Shown here piece by piece: positions 21,519 through 33,897 of a stretch of 64,000 nucleotides of DNA. Position 1 is the first letter of the stretch. The number at the start of each line of letters is the position of its first letter. Below the pieces are notes generated by a model. The model saw only the letters and a list, made by a program, of their open reading frames with translations, had not been told where the DNA came from and ran no database searches. The DNA comes from Cytospora piceicola. Lineage: Eukaryota > Ascomycota > Sordariomycetes > Diaporthales > Cytosporaceae. The stretch is taken from assembly GCA_023375675.1 (NCBI GenBank), contig JALQBC010000017.1:248001-312000 (forward strand), given 5' to 3'. Position numbers and translations under genes: made by a program.

Positions 21519-22091
21519 TTAATTCCTTGTGTTGCCTTTCGCGGCCGCTTTCGCTGCCGCCTTCGCATCCGCTGCTGCTATTTTCCTCTTCTTCAAGGTC
21601 CTCTCGCGAAGGCAGCAGAAGCAGATGGTAACCATGGAGACGGAGCCGAAAAGACCCAGCACGGTTCCGACGATGGCGCTTGCTACGGTCACGTTGAAGG
21701 TGTCGGTAGTCCGAGCAATCTTGGTGCCCCGGATTTGCATGGGTTCACGTGGCTCGTCGATGTTCCTTCGTCGGAGGTCGTCAGGGCCCGAGTCGGCTTG
21801 GTTTGAAACGGCGGCATCTTCCTGGGCCAGGCATTCTTCCACGGCCAGTGTCGTCTCCTTAGCCACGGTCGGCGTGCATCCGGACTGCACCAAGGACACC
21901 GCAAAGAGAAATAGGTCCTCCTCACTGAGCGCAAGGCAGTATTGGAAGCCCAACGCACTGACACAGGGAGTGTCTGCCGCGACTTGCATAAGACATGGGC
22001 TCATGGGCCTGGCATATGGTCTTGCCCAGACGGGGGTTGCTAGTATGGCCAGAGTTGCCGCCGAGAGCTCTGTTATGCTTGATAATCTCAT
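21519..22091 (-). CDS. Small signal-anchored cysteine-containing protein
   Basis: A 190-residue open frame. A signal peptide (about 1-23, ending VWARP) is followed by an outer part with cysteines at about 33, 43, 51, 71 and 86, spaced somewhat like a reduced CFEM domain but lacking its full eight cysteines. A membrane segment (about 133-158, VASAIVGTVLGLFGSVSMVTI) then leads to a short basic tail with an Ala/Lys run (AAADAKAAAKAAAK). Single-pass topology with a small cysteine-stabilised outer domain is inferred. The family is not recognised; a cell-surface role is plausible. Confidence 0.6.
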   Translation of the reverse strand: MRLSSITELSAATLAILATPVWARPYARPMSPCLMQVAADTPCVSALGFQYCLALSEEDLFLFAVSLVQSGCTPTVAKETTLAVEECLAQEDAAVSNQADSGPDDLRRRNIDEPREPMQIRGTKIARTTDTFNVTVASAIVGTVLGLFGSVSMVTICFCCLRERTLKKRKIAAADAKAAAKAAAKGNTRN

Positions 22092-24904
22092 TTTGGTGGT
22101 GTTGTGTGGATTGTGTGGGATGTACCCGCTTTTCGGTTGGCAATAGTGAGGATGGAGAGAGATGGTATATTTGATTGACAGTCAGGCAGGGGAAGGTTGA
22201 ATTGGTTCGTAGCACGATACACCGTCAGGCAAGCAAACGAGTTGTTATGGAGCAAACAAGTAACGAAAAGGGGGTATCACTGGCAAAGATGGTCAGACCG
22301 CGGTAGCGAGGGACAACACCGGAACTCGACGCGGGCGGACGAATCTTTATGAGGAAAACAAAAATCTTCCCGGAGTCTGGACACCCAGGGAGCACCCCGT
22401 CAGCCCGTCAGTCATTTCACGGTTGTGTGTGCAATTACTGTGCAGTCCTCTGCGGTCTAGGAACTAAACTCACTATGAGATCCATACCGGGCAGCCGGGG
22501 AAGCAGCCACTGCCGTGATCCGAACTCACAGCTCTTCGCAGCCTATCCAGGTCCTCATCATCCCTGAGCTACCCAGAGCCACCCTAGTATCTAACGGCTT
22601 CTGGCTATTCGCGCGACGGATCTTGTGAGAAGCGAGGGGACTAGAAGCAGCAGAACAGCGGAAGAACGCCGGTAAATACACCTGGTGGGGTGATGAGAGG
22701 GCCCTTGTTGCCCGCTTATTCAAAATTTCCCTTTCGCCGCAGCAGAAATGATCCATACTGTACCCCCTTTGGTATGTAGAGGGACCGATATCGCCGGAAG
22801 TGGCCGAGGCGTCGAGACACGCGGCTGTGCGGGCGACGCGAGTCTCGGTCTCCACTCGAAGCCCACTCTTGTTCCGCGGTTTTGGTAAATATTGGGTGTT
22901 GGGCAGGGGGCCTCCTGAACAGCCTGCGTTCCGAGGGCTTTGCATATTGCGTGCGTACGACGCCACGAATGAGCTCGACGTACACCTTAAGATCGACAAT
23001 TAGAGAGTCCGGGGAGGGTTGTCCAGAGGTGGGTTCCTCATTCCGAATAGCTGTACATTTCTTAATTGGCAATGGTGGAAAGCGGAGACCCAAGCAAAGG
23101 TGATTCGGTCTATTGGATCCAACCTGCCAACCAAGATTTGTACGGTGTATCGTAGGAATAAATATCATCGTGGGATCCATAATTGCGGCGACTAGCAAAA
23201 TGACATGCCTGTAAATAGCTTTTTCAACTCTCCAAACCCTGTCATGCTGTCAGGTTCATCGGATCTGCGGCCGAGTCAGTCCACGTTCATGCACCCCAAC
23301 ATTTCTTCAACAAGGGTCCAGCCAGGCTTCACGGGTGCCAGGCTCGCCAAGGCCTCCTAAAAGCTCTTGGTAGCGGTTTCTGTTCTGCCTGCGTCCAAAA
23401 AGCCGGGGGTGGAGGTGGAGAGATGCTGAATTGATTGTGCATGGCAGACCGCTGTGTGGTCCTACGCACGTGCGGGTCGCTGTTCCTGCATATCCATGGA
23501 TGTGGAAGGGTTTTGGAGGATGGCTAGTCCACAGACCAAGCCCACAGACCACGAGGGCGTGACGATAAAGAACATGAGACGGTGCTCTATCTCGTTCTCA
23601 ACCGGGTAGAGAATGACGGCTGCAGAGCGCGGACCTATCAGTCAACTGCTAGACTACACGCTTAGGTATGTATCTGCAGCGGTCTCAGCTCTGCAGAGAC
23701 CAGGATGCTGTTCAGCCACTAGCAAGAGAGGCAATAGATTGTGCATGCAGAGAGGCCTGGGCCGTGTGGCATCATGACGCTGAGGGTTGATCGCAGCTTT
23801 GAAGCGGCTCGAGTATCAATATTGTTAGTACACGTGCTGCCACCGGAAAACGGGAAGAAACCGCACAGGTTGCAAGAACTTGGGACAGACAATGTAGGCA
23901 TAGCGTTGTGAATACAAGCCCCCTCTCCATGACACTCAATTATGAAGCGTGACTGAGGCAGCTGTGAAGTGTAGCTCTGCGAAATATCAAGGCCCGCCTC
24001 TAACTCGAACTGGGACCAAGTTGTCCGGCAGTGTGTTGTTGCGCAAGGCTAGTGATACTATAGCTAGTCTACGTTAGTAGCTCTCCTTTAGTCAAGGTCG
24101 CTGTGGGTTAGCCCACTGCGTGATATGATAGACTCATTGACCTCAGACGGCATCTGGGTTTGCAGGTCAGCGTCGCTCGGTAGCTGTGTCTGGGGTTTGA
24201 ATCTATTTACGTTCACACCCAAATGGACACTGCGGGACTGCCGATAGTCAATCTCAGTATTCGGCCCGGTAGCAGAGACCCAGATTCCATACCAGGGATC
24301 GATCGAATACCACCTTGACCTGATGTTCTAGACTCCGGGCTTCTAGGCTGAAGAGCCTGCCAATGACTGCCGGCTCCACCAGAGTATAGAGAATTGCCGA
24401 CAGGTACACAGCACGAGAACTGCCAGGGGTGATCAAATATAAACGGAGATTCTCACCCGGGCAGCGTGAATGATTGGCACACTTAGGACTTGATTCCATT
24501 GCGCATAAGAAGTCCAATAACTGATTATGGAGCTTGTTCATCTACCTGACTTGAACCTCTGATGGCCAAGCCACATTAGCCAAAGTAGAATCAGTACTGA
24601 TGTGATCCATTAAACCTGAAAGTAGTCAGTCAACATGGTGTCCTCCCGATCTGACGTATGAAGGGGCAACGAACAAACATTCTCTGAGGTTGGTTCCTCA
24701 GATCCGGACTTTGTTTCAAGGTTCCGTTGACAAATTTTCCTAGACACGCAGCCTCCAAACTGGCCACCCTCCTGACGTTCTTCTTCGTGCCCTTCCCCGG
24801 GTGTGCGTCCTGGTCTGCCAGAAGTCCTGCCATAAGCACCAGGCAAGCCAGGTCGAACTCCATATTCGCTCATGTAAAAGCATCAAGGTTGCGACGGACG
24901 CGTC
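22092..24904. other. Gene-poor region of 2.8 kb
   Basis: Several frames of 70-160 codons exist on both strands, but none has a recognisable domain, coherent start or introns. Nothing else was seen. Base composition is ordinary, so it is not RIPed repeat DNA. Confidence 0.4.
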
Positions 24905-25508
24905 CTAAAGCTCATCTTCCTCGTCCTCATCCATGCCATCCTCATCCATCTCATCCTCACCCTCGACCTCATCCTCGTCCTCCTCTAGCTTGGGCCACTG
25001 CACCACAAAATGAGGTGCCTCGTCCGCGTCGTCCGCGTCACGGATGACAAACGCCACCATCATGTTGTTCTTCAAGCCCTTGCTGACCGGGGTCTCGCTG
25101 CCCTCGATCTTCATGTCCTTCCAGCCTTTGCTCTCGTCGTGGGGGTCCTTCAGTACGCCATAGGACACTTGGACATCTGTACCCTGTTGTGGAAGGGGCT
25201 GGGGTGGCTCGTCATGGGAGGCTCGCAGGCCGTCGGCGTGGCGGTCGCGCAGGACGGAGAAGAGTTCGGTAGTGATTTCGTAGAAAGGAGCGAGAGGGTC
25301 GGCGAGGAGGAAGATGGTGTGGACGCCGTACTTGAGGCGGAGGGAGATGGGCATGTCGGGAGGGTCGTCGGGGACGCTGCGCTTTGGTGGCTAGCGTTGA
25401 GGTCAGTCAGCCAGCGTCGCCGTGTAAAGTGATTTGGGGAGGTGTCGCGTCGCGTCGCATTGCATCACGTTACTGGCGCTTGTGTTGCTGGTGGTGGGTG
25501 CTTACCAT
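24905..25508 (-). CDS. Small acidic-tailed conserved protein whose first exon is the start codon alone
   Basis: Exon 1 is the ATG at 25508-25506. It is followed directly by a 115-base intron (25505-25391) with donor GTAAGC, a CTGAC branch site and acceptor CTAG; exon 2 runs 25390-24905. The product has 162 residues and begins M-PPKRSVPDDPPDMPISLRLKYG. Without this intron the frame would start at an internal Met (25354) and lose 13 residues. The body (about 15-125) has alternating hydrophobic strands (LKYGVHTIFLL, GWKDMKI, MMVAFVIRD, HFVVQWPKL). The last 25 residues are nearly all Asp and Glu. I do not recognise a characterised family. No signal peptide is present, so the EDEL ending is not an ER signal. 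Confidence 0.7.
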
Positions 25509-26122
25509 CTTGACGACAATGGTTGTTCTGGTATTCTACTGTCGCTGTGAACTTCTTGATCACCGAACCAGACAGTTCATGGTATGCAAGCTAAGCAGGC
25601 AGGACAGCAGATAGGAGAGAGAGGAAATGACTTTTGCAATAAAGGGAAGCTTTGTTGGAGACTGACGTCGAAAACTATCGCATTGCAGCATAGATAATAT
25701 GTAGACTACCTTACCGAGGACCGAATATTATGTAGGACGGCAAGAGTTCCGCTGTCCAAAGTAGCAGATAGCTAGCTATGTGTATCTAGTACTTTGGTAG
25801 ATGCTGCGAATAGCCGAAATACGCTGCTCATAGAGGGGGATATTCAAGTACTCAGTACAGACCAGCAGACAGCAAGGGCCCTTGGAGCTTGGGCCGCCTC
25901 TGGGACTTTAGTGGGGCTGTTCTGAACGGTCGGCAATCAGATGCTAACAAATGCATTGCTGCAATGCATCTGATGATTATCACCGGGTAAACATACAGGC
26001 TGACAGGATTACCCCCAAGAAGAGATGAGCAGCAGCCCAAGTCACCATTGGCTTACTTTCCGAACTTCAAAATAGTCTGTCGGCCATACCCAAACCAACT
26101 CTCCTCCTCCCGAAGCCGCAAG
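25509..26122. other. Divergent intergenic region
   Basis: The region separates two divergent start codons. No repeat, RNA gene or extra coding frame was supported. Confidence 0.45.
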
Positions 26123-26820
26123 ATGGGCCGACCGCCCCGAACACCAGAGGAGCTTGATGCCTTCATTGCCGTGGCCCCGATCGATTACCAAGAACGCCGC
26201 CGCTTTGCCCTTGAAGACAGCCGCCTCAGCATGATGGCTCCCACGAGGATCACGCTCGCATCGGTTGCATCCTTTGGAGTCGGAACAGTTCTGGGCATGA
26301 CCCAAGGTAGCAAGATGACCGGTCTACGGTTCCGTGCCGAACACGCCCACAAGCTGCCCACCACACCGACAGGGTGGTTCATGTACCACAAGAGCAAGAA
26401 CTACAACATGGCCAGGGGAGCTGTCAAGGAAGGCCTGAAAATGGGACTCAAAGTCTCATTCTGGACTACGGCCATGTTTGTCATTGAGGACCTGTACGAC
26501 GAGTCCCGTGGCTCCAAGGACTTTGTCAACACTGTGCTGGCTTCGTTGACGGTTGCCGGCGGGTTCAGCCTCTGGAGTATGCCTCGAGCCCTCCTCGATT
26601 TCCCCCTGTAAACCCTTCTTGCTAACCACAGGCTTGCTGCACAGATCGATTCAGCCTTCCCATGACCGCGCGAACGACCAAGACGGCACTCTTGGTGGGA
26701 CTCGTCTATGGTGGCCTCCAAGATGTTGCTGGGGTGGCCAGAGGTAGACACATCGGCTACATCGACTGGGTGCGAAGGCAATTCCGCGGGAATGCAAAAG
26801 AGCTGGAACACAAAGTTTGA
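26123..26820 (+). CDS. Tim17/Tim22/Tim23-like integral membrane protein
   Basis: Exons 26123-26576 and 26645-26820, 209 residues. The 68-base intron uses the GTATGC donor and a CACAG acceptor. This choice restores a continuous frame, FSLW-NRFSLPMTARTTKTALL, whereas reading through stops after eleven codons. Four hydrophobic segments are visible: about 40-60 (SVASFGVGTVLGMTQG), 98-120 (LKVSFWTTAMFVIEDLY), 133-150 and 163-182. The second and third are glycine-poor, but the R-G-S-K-D-F-V-N-T-V-L-A stretch before segment three resembles the R-x-x-D-x-x-N signature of the family. A mitochondrial or peroxisomal membrane location is likely. The family call is by pattern only; no specific translocase role is claimed. 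Confidence 0.65.
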
Positions 26821-28052
26821 CCGTGGTCCAGCGATATTATTTTACCATCTTGCACATGCGAGCCCAAGGGTCTGCTCCAGCCTCACACTCCTCACTGAGC
26901 AGTCTTTTACGAAATGGCATCGTAAAAGCTTACCAGAAGATACTCACCGGTTTCGGACGAATATTGACTGCGTCGGCTTCCCAAGGCTGAAGCACAGCTA
27001 TGGAGAGCTTACCCCAGAACCGCTATGGTTCAGCCTCCAGAATCGTGCCACTGCAGGCCGCATATGCCTACCTATTAACGCTATTGTGGACCCTTTTTCG
27101 TGGTCGGTTAAAGCATTGCTGAGGCGACGACCCACTGCCCGACTGCTTGGTACCTGGCAGGAATGCTTAAGCCGTCAACTTCCACCTCGATTCTCGACCG
27201 GGCCTTGGGTGCGCCCCCGCATTGTCGGCAGAAGGGGCCCATGAGATCCACAGAAAGCCGAAGACCCACGGCGCGGCGAAGGGAGGCCCAAAGGTGCCCC
27301 GGGCGCGCTACCAACCGATGTCATCCATATGTCGGTCCCTGCAACACAGGAAGGCCTACAGACTCAGAATGTAATCAGTTTTGAAGACATTGTACCCTAT
27401 CTCATTATCATTTGGCAAGCAAAGATTGTGGTGTCCTGAAGCTCGAAGCTGTGTTTCCGCTCGAGTCTTGACTCTCGAGGTTCGACCTTGGCGCCGAGAG
27501 ATGGGGGAACAAAGAAAATCAAACGGAGCCGATTCGCCAATCTCTCCAGGACTCCTAGGCACCGGCTAGCTACGGTCCAACCTTTCTCCACATATGTATA
27601 CACTGAGCGATAAGGGAGTCAATGACACCTGATTGAGCGGTTCCCAATGGTCGACCATAGTGCGGTATGCCATGGTGCCGAATCTGGAAGACGTCGGCTC
27701 TCTGGTCCTCGGTATAGAGCTGACGCCCAGGAGACAATCGCTAGTGTTGGAGTCTCCTTGCGATGACCGGAGATAAAGGAATACTGGCTGTCGAGCAAGG
27801 CCGTTGACGTCGACTAGATCAATTTAATAAGTAAGTCAGTCGTCCTCATGGCTGAATTCACTCGCATATGATAGATACAAAGGAGCGTCTCATCTACAAC
27901 CATACTTAAATTCGAGGCCGTACACTTTGTTTCATTCTCATTTCCATACCATACGCGGTCATCTTTTTGTGAAGCGTGCATATACCCAGATCCTCGTATC
28001 TACTTCATTATCAGCCATCATTTACGCTACTACTACACCATAAGCCCGCGAT
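26821..28052. other. Intergenic region
   Basis: About 1.2 kb without supported genes. A hairpin-forming CTCTCG...CGAGAG around a GGTTCGA sequence near 27470-27500 resembles part of a tRNA T-arm but has no acceptor stem. The last 150 bases before 28053 are C/T-rich, typical of a promoter. Confidence 0.4.
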
Positions 28053-29799
28053 ATGGCTTCGGTCCGGCCACTCCTCAACATCGGTCCCCGCGAGAGGACG
28101 ATGGCTTTGATACCTGCGCTTTCCAAGCGCGGGAGCACATTCGCACCTTCCGCCTCGATAGAAACATCCCTCCTCAAATACCGTCCCCTCCGACAACCAC
28201 AATTCAACCGCATGGCCTCAACCACCTCACAGCCACCGTCACTATCGTCCGCCACACGATCCATCCACTCATCCAGCGCAAAACACCTAGCCGGTGCCGC
28301 CGTCGGCTCGCAAACAACACCCACATCAGGACCAGATTCACCAACGCCGGCACCCAGCATGACCGCCCATGCCTCGCCACTCTCCGTCCTCCCCTTGACT
28401 CAAGTCGTCCGCTCCCTGGCCGTGACAAGTCTCTCCGCATCTCCCCTGTTGCTCCCGCCCTCGTTGGCTATGATGAACATACTCGCACATACCACAAACC
28501 CCCTCCTTAACCCGGACCGCAACCCACTCTTGAAGCAACTCATCAAGAAGACATTCTACGTGCAGTTCTGCGCGGGTGAGACTGCGGCCGAGGTCAAAGA
28601 GACTATGGCGCGGCTCAGGGGCATCGGGTTCTCGGGTGTAATCCTGGGATATGCGAAGGAGGTGGTCCTGACCAAGTCCCAGACCAAGGAACTGGCGGCT
28701 ACTGGGTTGGTGGGCAAGGAGGCCGAGGCGGCTATCCAGAATGAGGTTATCCCATGGGCACAGGGAACTCTGGAGACAGTGCGGTTGGCTCAGCCCGGTG
28801 ACTATGTTGCGCTGAAGTAAGTTGTGTCCACAAACACCATCTCCCAACTCATCCTCATAGACTTGAGTGATAGAGCAAGCAACACTTGATAAGTGAGGTT
28901 TCATTTGTTAACATTTTTTCCCCTACATCAGATTTACAGGAGCAGGCCGCCAAGCCCTCTGGTCACTCTCCAAGCAGCTACCCCCGCCAGGAGCCCTCGC
29001 CTCCGCCATCGACGAGATCTGCACCCTGGCATGCGACAGGGGCGTCCGCCTTCTCTTTGACGCGGAGCAGCAGGCCCTACAGGCTGGCATCGACGATTGG
29101 ACCCTGGACTACATGCGCAAGTACAACAACTCCGAGCCCGGCAAAGCCTGCATCTACGGTACCTACCAGGCGTACCTGAAGGCCACGCCGTCCGTGGTGG
29201 CCGGGCACCTGCGGGCCGCTAAGGAGGAGGGCTTCACCCTAGGCGTGAAGCTCGTGCGGGGCGCGTACCTGGGCTCTGACCCAAGGCACCTGATCCACGA
29301 CAGCCAGGCCGACACGGACGCGTGCTACAACGGCATCGCCGAGGCGCTCCTCCGGCGGGAGTGGACCGGCGCGCTGGCGCCCTTCTCCCCGTCCTCCGAT
29401 GGCAAGGCCAAGGCCAAGGCCAGCTTCCCGGACGTCAACATGGTCCTGGCGACGCACAACGCCGAGTCGGTGCGCAAGGCGCGGGCGGTCCTCGAGTCGG
29501 GCGAGCGGGCGACCGAGTGCGCGTTCGCGCAGCTGCAGGGCATGGCGGACGAGGTGTCGTGCGAGATCCTGGCGGTCAAGGACCAGGGCGCCAAGGCCAG
29601 GGCGGAGGCGGAGACGGGCGAGGTGTTCAGGCCCAGGGCGTACAAGTACCTGGTCTGGGGGTCCACGGGCGAGTGCATGAAGTATCTGCTGCGCCGGGCG
29701 CAGGAGAACAAGGACGCGGTGGGGCGGACCAGGAGCGGCCGGGATGCCATGCGCGCCGAGGTGTGGAGGAGGCTGAAGGGGGTGTTTGGGCTGGCTTAG
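28053..29799 (+). CDS. Mitochondrial proline dehydrogenase
   Basis: Exons 28053-28816 and 28932-29799, 543 residues. The intron (115 bases) joins VALK to FTGAGRQ. A long Ser/Thr/Arg-rich N-terminal region (1-100) fits a mitochondrial targeting sequence. The FAD-dependent TIM barrel carries the diagnostic KLVRGAYL (361-368), a DACYN segment, ATHNAESV, AQLQGMADEV and the C-terminal YLLRRAQEN. These match PUT1/PrnD enzymes, which oxidise proline to pyrroline-5-carboxylate in the inner mitochondrial membrane, the first step in using proline as nitrogen and carbon source. No partner pyrroline-5-carboxylate dehydrogenase or proline permease is adjacent, unlike the prn cluster of Aspergillus. The second exon has very high third-position GC. 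Confidence 0.92.
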
Positions 29800-31544
29800 A
29801 TTCGGAGAGGTTTCAAGGTCTTGTGAGCCTGGCTGTGTTTTTTTTGGGGGGTGTTTACGGTGCAGTTCCTTTTTCTTTGGCGCAAGATGGCTCGGCGTTG
29901 ATTCGACCGGCTTCAGATTGATAGCTTTTACTGCAATTTCTGGGGTGATATACCAATAGACGAGCCTAACCTTAAATGAAGGTTGAAATCATTCTACTCA
30001 ACACTGGCAACATGTGACTGAGGTGAAGCACTGTGAGGGTCGTTAAAAGGAAGTAGGGGAGTCTTATGCTGGTACTCATGTGCACTTGAGGATGTCAGGA
30101 GACGTGACTCCCTTCCATGTGCCCGCTACTGCTCGTGACCCTCTATACTGCTACTTACATCCTCGCTATCGTCGGTATCATTTTCTATAACTTCTTGATT
30201 TTGCATTTCTTTTTTCTTTTTTGGTACTAAGTAATGACATTAGACCCTGCCACCTCCTCGTTCCTCTTATTTTCCTCCGGCTAAAGCTAAGTATGCAATT
30301 GGATACAAGCAAGGCAAGAACAGACAGACAGACTAACCAGCCGTAGTACTAAACTACCTAGGGTATATTGGTTGTATATCTATTGCTTCAAAGACATGGA
30401 AGATGGTACCTACAAAATCAATCTGTCTTAAAGAAGTTAATCTTTGAGACTCCTTGCGTGTGAAATATCTCATTATATTTGTAGTATTAGATTCAGTCAT
30501 ATGGACATGCGGTTGAACACTGTCACATTGACTGCTCTGAGGACTAGAAGCTTTCGCGACGGCAGGATCTTCCGTGCCCCCGTCCAATATTGGCCCAAAC
30601 TGGATGGATGGCCGGTATGCCACCGGAAGGGCGGGCCCCTCCTCTTGCCAGGAAGATGTTTACGCCCTTCTTCCTATTTTATTGCTGGCTCACAGTGACC
30701 CTTTCATCAAACTCAGTCTGTATGATTGTGAGAAACACAAGATACTTACCCAGGCGCCAGGCACCACAGCTCATGTGCGCAGTCGATATTTGCCATGCGA
30801 GGCGGTTCCTCTTATAGCTTAATCTCGAACACCATCGTGCCATTGGGTCCGTTCCTGTCAAAATAAAACCAAAAACAGCGTGGGCAGGTCACAAACGACG
30901 AGGTGCGTCTTTAGTGTGGCCATGTTAGCCGCAATCATGTTCGATGGCTCGAAAGTCCGCGAGGCAGCTATAGCGAGAGTTGGAAGGAGCAGCATTCTGT
31001 TTATTGTCTTGCGAAGGGGGCAGTGTATACATGCATTCTAGGGTAGTTTGGATATCGAAAAGATTTGGTTGGTTGATCCCATGTCCCTATTTTGATCGTC
31101 AGTTACATTGGCGCAGACGGAGAAGAAACACCCTGCACTGGCAGGTAGCCCAATCTCACAAGTACAGAATATCACAGTCTGCCCAGTGCTTTTCGTTAAT
31201 GCTATAGAACTATAATCCATCGAGATTTGGCTTTGCTCTCCTTTGCATCTCGATAGTATCCTCGCATGAGCCAAAAGTCTAGGTTCTTTCAATTTTGCTG
31301 TCAAATCCCCCTCCTCCGCCAGCCTCTCTTGCATTGAGGATCTGGATATGCACCAGTCTGTCTTGAGTTAGTATAGTTGATGGAGTAGGGGGCTGGAACT
31401 AGACGCACTCACATACCTGTGCCAGTTCTGTGAAAGGTGCCTCGGATGATGGGTTATTACCTATTGACCTCTGCTGCAAACTGTGTACTGTGGCAAGTTT
31501 TATGAGATTTGGTGGGAGTTTCGTCGCCTTTCGAAGGTTAGGCA
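29800..31544. other. Intergenic region
   Basis: About 1.7 kb containing the 3' flanks of two convergent genes. No gene could be supported; several 60-100 codon frames are scattered on both strands without protein-like character. Confidence 0.4.
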
Positions 31545-33897
31545 TCATGTCCCGTTTGGTATATTCTCTCTCACTGGCTCACGTGTCCGCTGCGGCTCAA
31601 AAACGTCAGCAAGCGACAAAGGACCCATTTCCGGTAACTCCAGTCGGATTTCTTTTGCCGAAGACGACGACATATCAGGTGAGGCTTCCCAAATCTCCAA
31701 TGTCATATTACTGAGCGAAAGCGGCAGTGACCCGGCTCGCCCTTCCAATGCTTTCTGTATCTCCCGGAACTTTCCTCTGGGTCTTTTCAACTCCCTCAAG
31801 CCTCTCACCGAATTGGGGTCCGCATCATTACGAATCAAGGCCGCGACGACGTTGATCTGTCTTTGCGGGTTCTCCTGGTATATCCTCGACTGCGATTCGA
31901 TGGCAGCCGCTAGGGGGCTGTGATTATGCCGCGCGATGTTGGGGTCGGCGCCTGCCAGGAGGAGAAGCCTTACGGTCATTTCCCGACCCCGGTTGCACGC
32001 TATATACAGCGCTGTCTGCTTGTTTGCATCTTGTGCATTGATATCCAGGTCATGGCTAGGGATCAGACTTGCTGGGGAGACAGTAACCGTTGAGGAAGAT
32101 GATGAATCTCTCCGCACTTGTTCAATGATGTCGGCCGTTGCTGTACTGGCCCTGCGGAGCGTATCTTTCAAGAGAAGTTTCGTTACCGATGACTTTTGGC
32201 TCTTGTGGAGGGGCGTCTGGCGCTGGTAGTCGCGAGCGTTGAGGCTGCCTCCTTTCTGCAGGAGCAGACGTAATGCGGTAATATTGGATGATGCTACCGC
32301 GACCAACAATGGAGTGTCACCGTGGTTGTCCTGGTTCTCCAGAGTGTCCGTGTTCTCCAGCATCTGACTGATCACAGACGCTTCGTGGCACTTTCGGGCG
32401 GCACAATGCAAAGGCGAGGAACCTTCGTCGTCAATAATGTCGAATCGATTCTTTTTCGGCACTTGGATACCCTCGCCGTAACACCAATCCAGTGCAGCGT
32501 CACATTGCGATCGATGTTCGAGTGGTCGGCCGGTCACGTCTTCCAACTCGTTCCTGAAGCCTTGCAACTGAGAAACGAAGACTCCGCGAAGTTCAGCGCC
32601 GCCAAAGCGGACTCGATGCTCGTATAGCTCCAGAAGTTGCTCCCCAACTTGCTTTGTCTTCTGGTCATTCCTAGGGTTCTCGTCGGTGTAGGCATCGAAA
32701 GCTATCCTCAGATTCTCCATGGCTCCGTCCAGTTGACCTTTGTCCTTGCAGAGTTGGCCGAGTTTGTGGTGAATGCTCAAATTGTTTTGGGGAGATTGAT
32801 TTGAAGTGGACGGGACGGGGGGTAGTTCTTCATCAATCACATCCGCCTGGTTTGCAAGTTCTGGGTAGAGGAGTCCCTCGAGTATAGATATTGCTTGACA
32901 GCCGGAGCTCTCGGTTCCGCATTGCGCCAGAATATCTGCCAGCTCTTCCTTCATACTGTTCTTCTCTTCCGCATGAAAAGGGATGTCATGGTCAATGGCC
33001 AGTTCCTTCCTGAGGTCAAGGGCTCTTCTTTGGAGTTCGACAGCACCCTCGTATAAGCCGGAATTCTTGAGGCGTTCCGGAATTTTTCGGTTTTCAGCCA
33101 GTTCGTTTTTGACCTCTATTAGCTTTCTCTTCCGTCTCGGGCCGGGGCTCACATTGATGGTAGTACCTGGGAAGTTCGTGCTCAATGCCGCTCTGGACCG
33201 CGAGGTTGAGAGAGTCGTCAAGCCCACTGCTTGGAATGAAACGAACGTAGTAGCGGTATTGTTGGCGAAAGCTCTTACCTTCCGTACCGTCTCGAGTGCT
33301 TTGCGATCGTCTTCGGATAAGGCCGCATCTTGGCTAAGAGGTCGGCGTTGCGCCGTTTCATGGAGGAAGTCCAGTATGTATCGGAGTCTCTTGTCAACGT
33401 CGTTGAGTTTGAACCTTCAGCGATATCAGTCAGACTAGACTGAGGGATATGGCATGCTGTTTCTCTTACAAGTTGAGGGCCTCAAGTAGGAGATGTAAGT
33501 GTGTTGTATACTCATCGATATGATTCAGAGCTTGCTTGATGGTCCGGTCGTTGACCCAGAGGTAGAATGCCTGAACCATGTTCTGGGAACTTCGACTCGG
33601 AAGTAGTCTCTCCTGAAGGACACTTAATGAGAGGTGGCAGTTGGCTATCAGGTCTTGTATGACATGATGAAGTCCGGACTCGTCGAGTATCCCAGAGGGT
33701 CTTCGTTTTATGATATCATTGACAAGGTTGAAGTAGTTTTCCAAATTGTGGATCTTGTCGTCGATGTGCTTGAAGAATGCGGGGGCTTCCTTAATGGCTA
33801 TAACAGTATCTCGTAGCGAACGCAACCCTTTGGATAGACTACCGATGAGCTGGAAGATACTCGCAGCAGACCCGACAGCTGTCAATGGGTCGGCCAT
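31545..33897 (-). CDS. NLR-like protein: fungal NACHT_N-type N-terminus plus ankyrin repeats, no NTPase
   Basis: Exons 33897-33470 and 33414-31545, 765 residues. The 55-base intron has a GTAAGAG donor. The start MADPLTAVGSAASIFQL is chosen because it is the classic beginning of the fungal NACHT_N/SesA-like helical domain (about 1-142). A second candidate intron (33274-33228) inside exon 2 stays in frame either way. A basic patch RRKRK lies near 236-240. A helical, TPR-like stretch spans about 255-405 (ELQRRALDLRKELA, HHKLGQLCKDKGQLDGAMENLRIAF). Ankyrin repeats run from about 470 to 700 (GSSPLHCAARK, GDTPLLVAVASSN, RQTPLHKS, KQTALYIACNRG, GADPNIARHNHSPLAAAI). No P-loop or NACHT domain lies between. 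Full fungal NLRs of this kind act in non-self recognition and cell death; whether this shorter form signals is unknown. It lies 0.74 kb from the LTR element. Confidence 0.85.

Noticed and set aside
22526..23198. Overlapping 150-160 codon minus-strand frames in the gene-poor region
   Set aside because: Proline/arginine-rich text without domain, membrane or splice evidence.
24905..24925. C-terminal EDEL resembling an ER retention signal
   Set aside because: The protein has no signal peptide and the ending is part of a long acidic run.
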